Shown here: piece by piece, positions 1 through 12,231 of the stretch | Numbering within the stretch: position 1 is the first letter of the stretch | Layout: every line of letters begins with the position of its first letter | Source of the DNA: Druceiella hillmani | Lineage: Eukaryota > Arthropoda > Insecta > Lepidoptera > Hepialidae | NCBI GenBank assembly: GCA_039881145.1 | Contig: JAYKKI010000004.1 | Location: forward strand, 47,396,001-47,460,000 | Reading direction: 5' to 3' | DNA: 64,000 nt | Position numbers and translations under genes: made by a program | The notes under the pieces: generated by a model | Seen by the model: only the letters and a program-made list of their open reading frames with translations | What the model was told of the DNA's origin: nothing | The model's database searches: none

Positions 1-189
1 AAACTTTTATTGCTCATCATTCTAACGTTTTAAAATAGTTTTATATAAAACTGATAAGCCCTTTTTATGCCCATCCCAAAAACAAACAAAATTTTCTTCG
101 TTATTATATCTGTGTGATATAGGAGATTTTGTATTTTAATTTAAAATTAAGTAAAATCTATATTATCATAATAATTTAAGTGTAATTTA

Positions 190-535
190 TATAATCATAA
201 CAATTTATGAAAATGGATAGAATTAAAAACGATTATATTAGAGGAACATTTAAAATTTGAAGATAAGCTAAAAGAAATTCGCTTACATTGGCACGGACCG
301 TTATGAGATACAACGAAGACCATATGACTAGAGCATTGATAAAAATAGAAGAAATGAGAGGCCGAGGATGACCCACTGCCACCTGAAAGAGCATTATTTA
401 AAAATATCATTAATCTATGTTCATGGACTCAATGACAACATAAGATAAGTGTTGTGGCAAAAATGTAAGAGGACGACTGATTCAGGAGAAAGAAGAAATA
501 AGAAGACAATTTATGTAATGTTTCTAGGTAATAAA
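190..535 (+). pseudogene. Decayed non-LTR retrotransposon, C-terminal end of reverse transcriptase ORF
   Basis: Conceptual translation across two frames gives the tail typical of many RTE/Jockey-group reverse transcriptases. It reads KMDRIKNDYIRGT, then DKLKEIRLHWHG, then VMRYNEDHMTRALIKIEEMR, then FMDSMTT, and finally WQKCKRTTD. In intact elements this is the region after the RT core ('rWfGHVmRr.ed', 'kRW.d.v...m'). There are several stops and at least one frameshift, and no intact RT core lies inside the window to the left. The fragment is probably a 5'-truncated or old copy. The family assignment rests on motif memory only. Confidence 0.55.
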
Positions 536-763
536 TATGACAATATTTATGTATCATTTTTTTACATCTTCTGCAATATTTCGCAATAATAAAGTAAAAG
601 GCGGTCGATCGTAAAAACCTGAACAGCAACGCGATTGCCGGAGATTTAACAGTTACCAAAGCGAGATGCAGTCGGAATTTTGTACATATCAAATTTCTTT
701 GTTCGCCGAAGATTAAAGAGGCTCTCAACTCAAACGCACTACACATGATAATATCTACCTTCG

Positions 764-810
764 CATAATTTGAGATGGATATCGTGTCGCGATATCCATC
801 TCAAATTATG
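764..810. repeat. Perfect 21 bp inverted repeat (hairpin)
   Basis: Positions 764-784 are the exact reverse complement of 790-810, separated by only 5 nt (785-789). The arms contain 'tgagatggatatcg'. It may be the tip of a foldback or MITE element, or a scar of an inverted duplication. No gene is attached to it. Confidence 0.9.
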
Positions 811-1370
811 GCTTCTACAGTATATAATATATTGTAATTTTAACGTCGCTACCATAATTGTTTACGAAGCCAAGATCATCGTTTAACATCGCGTTTATGA
901 TAAAAAATGGAGAAATGCTTAGTATAACATTTTTATTATAATTGGATGTGAATTTGGAAGATTGATAGCTACATTTATAAAATGAAAAAAAAAACTTGTT
1001 TGACGGCCGAAGAAGAATGATTAGGTGTGACTAATGAATGAGCGCTCCGCCGAGCGCCGCACCTGCGCTCTGTAACTCAGTGAAGCAAAGTGGGACTGGT
1101 TACATCGTGCAACTTATTATATCGATTATTAGCTTTATTTTATTTAGTTTCTTCAACTAATGAATTACTATTGAATTATTTTAACCTAGGATAACAATAA
1201 TATTAATGTCTTTATGACCCGAAAGACAATCCCTCAGTGAAACATTGAAAGGATGAGCAAGAACAGTCTTAAGAATGGGAAAAACGTCAGAGGTTTGAAG
1301 ACAATAGCGTGTGCGAGTCGATAGGTACTCCACAAAGTGATACTATTATACTACAGCGTAAATAGATTCT
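811..1370. other. Unassigned AT-rich DNA with a short GC-rich patch
   Basis: I see no coding signal. A relatively GC-rich stretch at about 1040-1100 (gcgctccgccgagcgccgc) stands out against the AT-rich surroundings but matches nothing I recognise. Confidence 0.4.
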
Positions 1371-1374
1371 AAGA

Positions 1375-1970
1375 AAGAACTATGATAAATAAAACAATAT
1401 TCCTTTTCGTGCAAGATTTATGGCTGAAGGTTTTATGCAAAAACTTGTGGTTAGACTTATAACATTGAGGTTATTATTATCATTATTTTATAGCTAGTTT
1501 AAGATGCTATAGCATTTTTGAAAGAGGAACCTAACAAATTCATTTACATGCAATAAACATATGGCTTTACTAGTCCAGAAAATAATGGCAAAGTACTTAA
1601 ATTAAACTGCGCCTTTTACGGTCTTGAACAATCCTCAAGGCTCTGGTACAAAATGGTTGCTGATTGATTTTATCGCCAATTACTATAATTATATACTAAA
1701 ATAAGAATGATTGTAAAACAATTGTTGCTATTTATACAATTGCTTTGTTTTTTCCAAAAGTTACGCTTAAAATCATATTCAAAAAAATGTATTAGCTTTA
1801 CGATTTGATCTCATAGAAATAGGAGAGATTAAGCAATGTTTTGGAATGAGTATTAATGTCGTTAAAAATGGTATAAGAAATTTGACAAACATATTCTAGT
1901 ATACAGAAAATATAAAGAATGTTATAAAGAAAATTTAAAAGGGTATAGAGTAAATAACACCACAACCTAA
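1375..1970 (+). pseudogene. Ty1/copia retrotransposon Pol (reverse transcriptase) remnant
   Basis: Split over frames, the translation follows the copia RT order. IPFRARFMAEGFMQ corresponds to 'KARLVAKGFTQ'. AIAFLKEEPNKFIYMQ corresponds to 'TAFLNGEL.EEIYM.QP'. GKVLKLNCAFYGLEQSSRLWYK corresponds to 'kLnkaLYGLKQapR.W'. KTIVAIY corresponds to the region before the YVDD catalytic motif. IGEIKQCFGMSINV corresponds to 'dlGe.k..LGi.i'. The YVDD box itself is not preserved. Stops and frameshifts make it dead. I found no LTRs with confidence. The acidic and Lys-rich stretch that follows (about 1990-2390) is of unknown origin. Confidence 0.75.
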
Positions 1971-2696
1971 TTTGTGACTACTAGTAGAGATATAATCATG
2001 GAGAAAGTGAAAAAGGTGGAGATTTCGGTATCAGAAAATGAAAATACTTCTAGTTATGAAGGAGATTCAGATTCAATGGTGAAGGACAGCATAACAAATA
2101 AGAAAAAAAGGATATATTGATTGACTTACCATCATCTGATATTATATTCCGAGTGAGATGCTGATGGAAAAATAAATTGTAATGAAGAAATAACAAAGGA
2201 ATAAGAAGGTAATACCAAAGAATGAACTTGGGAGTATGTATAAGTCCATCGAAGTCAAATAAACCAGAAAAGAATAAATTCTCAAATATGTATATCAGCG
2301 AAGACGTCCTTGACTATCCTATTGATACCTGGAAGAATTATTGAAAAGATCAAAGAAAGAGCAGTGATGAAAAAGAGTCCATGGTGATATAAAATAAAAC
2401 CGAAATTTTTTTTAGAAAATTGTTTTCCTACTCTTTTTAGTTCTAGCAAGCGATATTAAAAAATGTAGTAAAATTAATACGTACAATTAATATATTCAAT
2501 ACGGAACATTAGTTAATTAGTACGGTCTTGAATCCATACTTGGGACAGTTTTCAGTTTCACACGCAAATAGACATATGAAACAAAACAGGTCAACAGTAA
2601 AAAAGCATATGAAAACTCTGGTTTACCTTAGCGCTTTTTAAATAAGTAATTATTTTGAATATCTCTTTCACACACACCAAAAAAAAATTAAAATTT

Positions 2697-3313
2697 TACT
2701 GTCCCAAGTTAGGTTACATCTTCTAATTGAGAATGGGTTTTTCTGGAACATTTTTCAGGGAAACACTCAGTTTGTCAAAGTATGCTTTTATTCCCTCGCA
2801 GATTACTGAAGCCCTGGCTCTTTTAATTTTATTTTACATCCAGGTACGTTTTATCTGTTCAGAAAGCATTGAATTCATTTCTTTCCCTGCATCTTATTTT
2901 ATTTTTGAACTGCACCTTTATTATCTAGGAATTTCTTCACTATGCATCTGATATCAAAAGCAGATAAAGGAAAGCACCAATCTGCCATTAAAGATAAGCT
3001 ACCAGACATTTTGTTTTCTTCTTCTGCTCTAAATAATAGTGGTCGGCCAAACTTTTGCTGTTATAAATTGTTTACTTTCCTCTTAATTGAGGATTTTGAA
3101 ACGTCAATAGTTTTTCAACTTGCCGATAACTCAGTCTCTTGCGAACAGCATCAGCCGCACGACCAACAGAAGTATCATCAAACGTATCATAGCTTTCTTC
3201 ATTTTATCCATTATATAAAAATTCCCTCTTCAATGTGAAAAAAAAACAATTAACTGTAAACATAACGTAAAAATAAAAATGTTGGTATTTGTAACTTAAC
3301 TTGGGACATTGTA
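2697..3313 (-). mobile_element. pogo/Tigger-like DNA transposon derivative with terminal inverted repeats
   Basis: The left end (2697-2717, tactgtcccaagttaggttac) and the reverse complement of the right end (3291-3313) agree except for a 2 nt indel and one mismatch. TA lies at both outer edges, as expected for the TA target of Tc1/mariner-superfamily elements. The roughly 617 bp unit contains the N-terminal half of a Tigger-like transposase in antisense and lacks most of the catalytic domain. Further copies of the end sequence (acttgggacagt) occur at 2538-2549 and, diverged, near 3688-3702, which suggests nested or adjacent relatives. Confidence 0.65.
2700..3215 (-). pseudogene. Tigger/pogo-type transposase, N-terminal half, broken
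   Basis: Reading the minus strand from about 3210 gives SVGRAADAVRKRLSYRQVEKL, a helix-turn-helix like that of CENP-B/pogo transposases. It continues with GRPLLFRAEEENKMSGSL and WCFPLSAFDIRCIVKKFLD, which match the 'GRp..lt.eeE..lv..l....gfpls..dir..v..yl' segment. Then come IKRARASV and FDKLSVSLKNVPEKPI, which match the lead-in to the first catalytic Asp ('N.DEtnl'). Stops and frame changes are present. The plus-strand reading frames over this span are antisense shadows. Confidence 0.7.
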
Positions 3314-5690
3314 CCAAATTAAATGCCTATGTGCATTTTTTTGAAAATTAATGTAGATATGAATAGAAGATTTCTTTATTAAACAATGAAACGGTTATGT
3401 CGTATTACCAAACACAATAGACTACAAAAATCACGAATCAGCGTAATCCAGAACTCACACTGGACATTTAAAGTTATTTTATAACAAGAAACTTATCTTT
3501 TTTATATAACTTTCAAAGTATGTAATTCTGTCTTGAGCTTCATTCTAGAAAGTTTATGTTAACAATGACTAAATAAATGGCTAATCTTCTATTAAAAATA
3601 CCACATTTAGAGTGAGAACCAAATATTTCATGTTAGTCACCTTAATAGGGAAAAATACTAAATTGTTAGACTATCCAAAAATAGACTACCCCAAGTTAGA
3701 CTACCCTTCCAAGAATGGGTACTGGACTGTACAGTAAGAATTTTTTTCAGAATTCCTAATAGCATGAGAATAGCCTATATTTTTAAATTTCAGCCTTTAT
3801 TACGGTTAAAATAATTTATATTTCATTAAAAAACATTTTTTATTTTCAACATTACATTTAAATGTTGCATAAGTGGAATCAGAACCTACATGAAAAAAAA
3901 ACTTTAAAAAAACACTGATTTGGTACTATCCCAATAAAATCGCCACAACGAGTTCACCTAATTCGTTTCCCTTTAGTGGTACTTCACGGCAACTAATCTG
4001 CGATGCACTGATGACATTTAACCCTTAACGTAAATATAATAATATTGTATTTCGTGGATCAGAGAAGATACAAAAAATATTGATTATAATTGTTTTATTT
4101 GCACTGGAGAACTCACAGAAGCCGGCTTGCTATATCAAGCTAACTAAACATCTAAAGCTTTCGAATTGAGATCGGAAATTTGAAAAAAAATTGGAGCGGG
4201 TAGTATCACTACACTACCGTATTTTTTTTTGCATGAAAACGTCTATTTTGCATGAATACTTTTCTTAACTGCTCGAAATTACCAGAAACAAGCAATTTTA
4301 AAAGGTTTGTCACCCGTCGCGACTTTTCACTCGACAACTTAATATTTTTTCTTTAGTTTACTTTTTATAACACCTCAATATCACGACGACGTATAAATAA
4401 CTCGTATAACCCTTTCGGTTGCGGAGTCATGTCTAATTCTCTGGTCGCGCAGAGAGAATTTCGAGGCTCTTTTTGGACACCTCCCCTTCCCCCCTCTCCT
4501 GCCCCGCTCGATGACAATAAGTGCACAATGGCGTAAGAATACTAACAGGCAACAAATAGTGGTTTTGATATCGGATGCATAGAATATATACATCACTTTG
4601 CGCTGTAACCCTTGAGTTACGAGATGTAAAGATAAAGAAGCGGAATAATAAAAGCGTTTCATCGCTACCTCTGGCGTGACTTTAGTATGGAAGCCTTTTT
4701 AAAAACGTCTTCACGTTAATAATTTGTCAGCATTTTCCCTAGGTTAAGCGATAAGTCCGTAATGGATTGATTGGACAGGCAATTTAAAATAATGGAAATA
4801 AAAACGAAATTGTACAACCAGTAGTCATTCCAATGAATATTTTTAACAATAAATGGAAATGCAGAAGGACAGCAGAAGTAGTATTTCTATGGTTATTTAT
4901 CTTGGCTTCATTGTACGTAATTAAATAAATTATATATCACGAAGATATGTGATGAAGATATATTTCTTGTGATTACAAATTTTAGAGCGTAACACGAGAC
5001 GTCTGAATATTATCTGAGGCCAGTTTTTCAGGCTTAATTTTCAAACCGAATTAGATCTGACATAAATTTACCTACGAATCAATTCATACCTCGCTAAATA
5101 AGTATAACTTTAAAACACAAATTATAGTCAGATGAAAACAATGGCGTTTTATAACAACTAATAATAGTGCCTGCTCCTCGCACGGAAAAAGATAAATTAT
5201 TATCATTATAAGTAAAAAAAATCGAAATGTTTTTAGTTGTTTTGTGGGAATACAACAAAAATAATAATACTAATACTTTCTGTATTTCCAGATCTTCAAA
5301 TTTTCTCGGGAACACCAGGGTAGACTCCGACAGGTTTTGATAATACAGGAGTTACTAAATAAATTAAAAGCATTTATTAAAAATGCAGTAAACACCTCTA
5401 TCTGATGAAGAATTATTGCATTGCCACGCATTGTGATGGATGCTTATGAAACAAACAGATGTCGCTGTCAATTGATTAAGTAGTAGTAGAGTTGAGTAAT
5501 AATCTCGATGCTTTCTATTGTAGATGTTGACCATCCGCCCAAGATTTTTGCGTGATGTGCTCACAAATACAGTTGTGCAAACATTTTGTCATTTGAATAG
5601 ATTATAAAAATTAAAGACGATTCGGAATCGAAATATAATAAAACGTTACTTTTATTGACTAAAAAGGGGTAACAAACACGCACGTGCCGA
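3314..5690. other. Unassigned intergenic DNA
   Basis: There is no convincing gene. A short degenerate repeat 'tagactaYcc' occurs three times at about 3668-3707, next to another 'cccaagttag' transposon-end-like word. A pyrimidine-rich stretch lies at 4478-4510. Reading frames of 66-93 codons here have low-complexity or arbitrary sequence and no family resemblance. Confidence 0.4.
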
Positions 5691-5699
5691 AGGCTTCGT

Positions 5700-6175
5700 A
5701 CAGGATAAAGTTGAGTTTCAGTACTCAAACCTGAACTGAATACAAAAAAGATAATGATGAGCTGCTAATGGAACAACAAAGACCTCATTTATTGCCAGTA
5801 GGTATTGAAGGAAAACGCAAACATTTACTGGGAGCAATTACATCGACTATCCAATAAACTAAGTTATCCATAGAACCGAGTTGGTTTTTTCCATGGTACC
5901 ACATATTATAAAACATACCCGAGTTATGCTTGGTTGTGTTAGTGTATCCACCTTATTTACTGGATATTGCGCTATTTGATTATCACTTTTTCAGGGCTCA
6001 AGTAACTCTAAGTAATTATTTACAGTATGAAAAAATCGACAGTATAGAAGATTTTCGAAGAGTTCTTGCCAATTTTTTTATTGTTACACTGAAGCTACAT
6101 ATATTATCACTCTCTGTTGGATGACAACAAGGCATAGGTGAAGATCATGCATACGAAGTTTGATTATTTTTATCA
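5700..6175 (+). pseudogene. mariner-family transposase, C-terminal catalytic part, broken
   Basis: The clearest block is VLVYPPYLLDIALFDYHFFR, which matches mariner 'vL.HPPYSPDLAPsDyhlFrsL' around the third catalytic acidic residue (D of DYH). It is followed by EKIDSIEDFRRVLANFF (mariner 'kfds.eev...l..fFa') and, across one in-frame TGA, QQGIGEDHAYEV (mariner 'rW..ci...G.Y'). Upstream, PHIIKHTRVMLG resembles the 'NARPHvA..t...l' region. Stops and frameshifts interrupt it. Inverted termini were not found. Confidence 0.75.
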
Positions 6176-6229
6176 TATTTATATTTAAAAAAAAATATTG
6201 TTCAAGTCGGCATATGTATTAACCAACCC

Positions 6230-6273
<44 letters not shown>

Positions 6274-6280
6274 ATATGTG

Positions 6281-6330
<50 letters not shown>

Positions 6331-6352
6331 CACATATATATATATTTACTTA
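6230..6352. repeat. (TA)n/(TG)n microsatellite directly upstream of the chitin-binding protein gene
   Basis: A compound dinucleotide array, (ta)n-(tg)n-(ta)n, ends about 25 bp before the start codon at 6375. It may overlap the core promoter or 5' UTR, but no distinct TATA box or initiator can be singled out within it. Confidence 0.9.
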
Positions 6353-6374
6353 CCGGACACGTTTGCGATTATAA

Positions 6375-9300
6375 ATGAAATGGTTATATCTAATTACAGT
6401 CTGCATTGGTGCTTGCGTGATGCGGACGGAAGCACAAGATGGACCAGGTTGGGACATCCGACTCTCCGTGCCGGGAGAGCCCGGAAAGGATTATCCCACG
6501 CTAGGAACCATCCCACGAACTTCCTTCACCTGCGGCGGCAAAGAAGCTGGTAAGATCACCAGTATTTGTAAATTTTCGTTTTAGATTTTATTTTTGTGGG
6601 TAAACAGAAAAAAACACACTTGAGAAATTTAGTAAGACTTAATGTAATTATACAAATAATGCTCTCAATACCATAATTAATGACAGAAGAAAATCAAGTT
6701 TGATATCGATATTTTCAAAATATAATGAAATAGCTGTACGAATGTAACCTTCATGGGGTGGCGCTACGCCGAATCGACTGCACATGTATTATTACTGTAC
6801 TACACGCGAAAACAACTGTCTTTCCCCCTTCTCCGCGTCTCTCGGGGTGCATAGATGGCATTTATTTTAGTTATGGCGCAGGCGTCAAAAGGACTACACG
6901 CGCCTGTCGTCGAAAAAGTCACGTGTGATGCTCTTCTCGAAATATTTTTTTACAACGTCATCGAAGTTATTTCGCAATTGTGTCACTTTTTTATAAAAAT
7001 TACTCGTAGGCTACTAACTGGTATCGGAATAATTGAGAAAATACAAGAAGAAGATGAGAGTGGATCCGATTTTAGTGACCAAGGTTCATAAGCTTTCGAC
7101 CACTTTCGAGGCGCAGAGGAAATTCAATCCGTTGAAGAATCAAACAGCTTGGGTTGAGACGCGGAGGATGTGTCGTCATCAGATATAAAATTTTTTTTAC
7201 GCAGCATGATAAGATAAGAAAATGGCAAATTCTAATAACAACAGAGTGAGACGCCAAGTATAAAAAATATTCTCACGGAAGATTCGGGTGTTCGTAGAAA
7301 TGGCGTAGAGGTGACAACGTTTATGCAAACCTGGAATTTATTCATAATCCCAAATATCATTGAAAAAATTGTCATACGTACTAATGAATTCATAAAAAAA
7401 GGCGCCGTTGTATGACTGACTGTCGTGACTGCGAACTGACTGATGCTGTAGAAATACGAGCTCTATTTGGGTAACTATACATCGTAGGAACCTTACGGAT
7501 TTCACATGAGAATTTAAAGGATTTTTATGTAACTGGCACACACTATCTATTTTTTATAGGAGCATCTCATCGTGGTCAGGACAAAGCTGCGCCAATAATA
7601 GACATTTTGGAAAAGTTTATCCAAACCTTATTTGTGGTTTGGATAAACTTTTCCAAAATGTCTATTAATTAACCAACCGTGGGACAGAACGTTGTTATTG
7701 ACCATTGGTACACCAGTGTTCCTTGGTTGGAAGATTTAGTCAAAAATCATAAAACTTCGTTTGTAGGCACCATGCGTAAAAACAAGAAAGAAATACTTCC
7801 TTGTTTTATAGAAAAAAAGGCTGGTATCATACGTGCCCAAACAAAAACATCAGTGGTACTAATATTTTCATCTTATTGTGCCGCTGGAGTAGATGAAAGT
7901 ACGAATGAAAAAAGTATTCTACGTCAAGAAAAAATATTATATGGTCATTTACAATCTTCTTTCGTCTTCGGGATATTATTGGGATAAATGCTATGGTGAT
8001 TTTGAGGGCAAAAAAAGTGGACATAAAAAAGGCGAAAATATTTACGTGAATTAGACATGCAAATGACAAAAGAATACGTAAAGAGAAAAAGAGAAGAACA
8101 TGAGTGATGGAAATACTTCTACTGAATCAATCAATAGTTCCAGTACATGCAGATAAAGCTACAAAATATGCCCAGCAAAAAAGGAGACAATGTAAGAAGC
8201 AATAAATATTTGCAGGGTCCGCGCTACGTTTATTTGTAATGAATGTTACCTTGAAGAGAAGACTGATTCTGAAGGAAACTGGACCTAAGTTGATGATGAA
8301 TATTTTGCTATGAATTACTTGATCTCACGGAACCAATTGATTTTGTTATTTTTATTTTATTATGGATAAAAGTAAGATTTTGTATTGCCAAATTTATTTC
8401 TAATGTAAAGAGAATTTAACTTAATTTGTTTAGTTTAAAATTTTTGTTTTTATTTCCGTGTAAGTTCTTTTTTTTAACAATTTTTTTCATCAACAATCTC
8501 AATCGTAATTGCGCTTTACTATCAAACGGCTAATATTTCTGCGCCGGGTTTTTGTAAGCTTCGCAAAATGTATGTCAAGTAAATTTTACAACTTTCCCTT
8601 AACATATTTGTAAAGATAGCTAACATCAAACTTGCCAAAAGTTCTGTTCATTATTATATACGCCTACGTTTATCTAATGATAGTTCTTAAGTTCGTATTT
8701 ATTGGAAACAATGCGACCCCTCTGCTTTGTTAGTGTTTTTTTTTAATTTGCATCGGTATCTATTATAATAATTATATTTTTTATTGGTTCAGTTGTTTCC
8801 CAGAAATGTGATCGAAATCGTATTAGATTCAAAATATTCAATAAATAACCCAACTTTTATTCAAATGATTTTATGATCCTAGATAGTTCTGATGGTGACA
8901 TCGTTCCCGACAAACTCGTTTATGAATACAAGAGAAATATATTCGAGAAGTTTTGCTGACTTCTAAACTATCTGGTATTATTTTTTTTTGCACCAAATCA
9001 TATAATAAGAGAAGATCACACGATCCTTACAACATTTGATTCACTCTGTAATAGACGCATACGGTTATTGCCAATTTTGCAGTAGAAAGACATGAGGCAA
9101 TTCGATTACCTAAGATAACATACGAGTAGTGCCATTAAATGAGGCGATCCTTTTGTTTAGCGACTTAGATACTTCATGGTCTAGACACCGTTAATACCTC
9201 CTCGTGTGGAGCAATGATGCCGTTTAAATAATTTGTGAAATTGGCAAATATTAATAAAGAAATTAAGATAGTAATAAACGGGTTTACATGACCCCATATA

Positions 9301-12143
9301 CATGACATGAAATGAATCTGGAATTGATTGTGAAATATATTTGGCAAACTATATATGACGCCGCCTTTCTGACCCGCTCGACCTAAGCAATCTAGTTCAG
9401 CGTGTGTGGGTGGAGCGGAAGTATTGACGCATCTCAGTGACCATACGCCAAGTGTGGCTTTACAAACATGTATTAGACCCAATAAGTCAAGAAAAAAACC
9501 CAAGTTGGGTGCTGGCGGGTGTTCGTAACAAATTTGGAGAAAAAGTATACAGAATGAAGTAATTTTAGAAATATTACTCTATTACATCAATTTGTATAGG
9601 TATTTTTTTTTTGTAATAGTAACTTTTACATTTATAAAGTGTATCAAATCAGATTTAGAGCGGAATGATTTTAAAAGTTGGCAATATTACGATCACTACG
9701 CTGGCAGCTCGTGGTGAGCTTAATCAACGTACATTGTGATGGCGGAAAAATTTAGAGATTAGTTACATAAATAAGAATGCTTCTACTATACAAAATATTC
9801 GTAATATAGAGATCAAAATATAAGAAATAATGTGTTTGAAAAAATATCTATATTCTATTCTGTTTCAAAAGAAAATGTTTGTAAACAAATCAATTTGTCA
9901 GTTCAGGTGTGGTAAACTTTTTTCTTACATTCACATGGGTTAATTTTAAATAGATTTATTTGGTATTTGTGATTAAAAATGTATTTTTATTGGTGCACTC
10001 ATTTACACCGTATACACATGTAACTTAAATTATATAGGTTGTATTTATTATCTAAGAGAAATTAAAATAAGTAAGATTATTCAAATAATTTATGAATTAA
10101 TTATTACCCAAAAAACTTATAGTGATATCAACAAATTTCCGCTCATACTTTTTCCAGGCTTGAGACTGGCAGTCTTAAAAGAGTGGTGTATTTAAAAAGT
10201 CATTGGAAGCCAAACCCCTGTTAGTAAATCACTCTTGGCAAACCTCCATCAGCTGTCATCAATCTATCTAATATATATTCTTTTATCATACAAACAACAT
10301 TTTACTTTCTAAATTACATATTAGTAATAGTAGTTTGATTAAATGTTAGTTAGGATACAGAGAATCAAATTATGGTTAAATAATCAGGAAAAAGTAATAC
10401 TTAATTTCTGAATAATCATTAAAATTATTTATAAAAAATGTAAAATATAATATTGTTTAAAAATATACTAATATTTCACAGAAAAAAATATGCTACAGTC
10501 CAACAATTACATCATAATGAACTAAAAACATAAAATACACAGTGATATTTACAAACACATAAAACACACCAGTATTTCATAGAAAAGAATACACTGCATA
10601 CATCATTTCGTCTCGACACTAATTATCACTCCTATATTATTGAGAAATATCCGAATGTAAAGTTGCAGAGCTCGGTGTCCACTCCCCGATATTAATTATA
10701 AATATATTTATTAATTTATCTATTGTACCATCGAGCTCTAACTTTTATTTATCTTCTTTGAGAACATGATCTATACATATCTGCCATGCCGCGGGGCGTA
10801 TTAATGAATTTGTTTCACGTAGAAGTCTTTTGAAATAATTTAATATAAAAATAGTGTTTTCTTTGGCAACACATCCTTTCATTTGTGTCCAGATCTTCTA
10901 AACTGGGTTTAGTTTACAGCGATATGGCGGCAATCCTTGCATTCTCGAACTATCTATGTACTATGCTAAGAACAACCAAGAAATTTCAGCCGTTTTCTCC
11001 GCCATAATTTTTTTTATAAATATGCTTTTCCTTGTATTGTTTTTATTTGTTTGTTTGTATTATTATTTTCTATGTATTGTTATACACGTTTATTAAGGTG
11101 TTTTTCTCCTTTAAACTTGAAGTATTTTTCTTTGAGCGTTTTTTTTATTTACATCCGCAATTGTAATTACATTATAAAAAATAACACATAATTACATAAC
11201 ACACTGAACTTGACACTGTAAAATATACAATAATATTATAAAATTAGTATAATACAAAATAATTAAATAATTTTCTAAAACGCTAAAATTTCGATGAACT
11301 ATATTTGAAAATGACAAAAGTAGAAAGTATTTTCAAATCTCCTCAAAAATAACGACTAATTATTTAGTTTTACCAAACATGCAGCTTTATCCATATTAAA
11401 TAATTTGAACCTAACATCTTTTTGTTTCGTATGTAATGCTCGAACTGCGCATACGGAATCGTATTGTGTCAACAGTGCATGCGCACTCACATTGTAGTTG
11501 GGTTACGTTTGCTTTACGTCAACATCACTTACGCCCGTATGCACCACCACACATGGTCAGGACTCTCAGTCGGATTTACTGACAGTTAAAAACGTATTTT
11601 ATATGAATACTTTAAGAATTAGACCGTGCAATGAGGTACGATCGGTAAAGTAGACTCTTGTTCCGACTCGACTGACAGTTAATGAAAAACAGAAATACTA
11701 ATTTTTAAAACAGAACAACTAATTTTTCGTTATTCTGTGGGACCCCGTTGATTCGCTTTTTTAAAATATTCTGGACTTTCGACAGCCTTTCTAGAAAAGT
11801 CCCAAACTCGGGCCTAAGCATTTATTAATGAACTCAAAATACAGAGAGATCTATGGCAATATAGAATATACCGAATAAGAACATACTTCCAGTAAAAAGG
11901 TTTTTCATTTGCAAGGAAATGATGTAGAATAGTTTCTCTGAATATTTTAAAGTCTTACTTGCTAAAATCAACATATGAAGTTGTATTCATTGGTGTGAAT
12001 ATGGATAAATGTTTAAAGCTGTCATTTAGTTTCTTTGAAGTCTTTCTCATGATGACACTTTTTAAACCTTTTATAAGAAAGATATTTTGATGCAAATCAG
12101 GTTTCTACTCTGATTTACACGGTATTTTTATGTTAAGTGTGAC

Positions 12144-12231
<88 letters not shown>

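Noticed and set aside
2727..3238. Two plus-strand frames (74 and 98 codons) that look protein-like
   Set aside because: They are antisense to a recognisable Tigger-like transposase on the minus strand.
6254..6553. Alternative frame running from the TA/TG microsatellite through exon 1
   Set aside because: It overlaps the signal-peptide exon in another frame; the 6375 frame splices perfectly into the CBM14 domain.
9174..9503. 109-codon minus-strand frame in intron 1
   Set aside because: No recognisable domain, no start context or splice support; listed only as part of the intron description.
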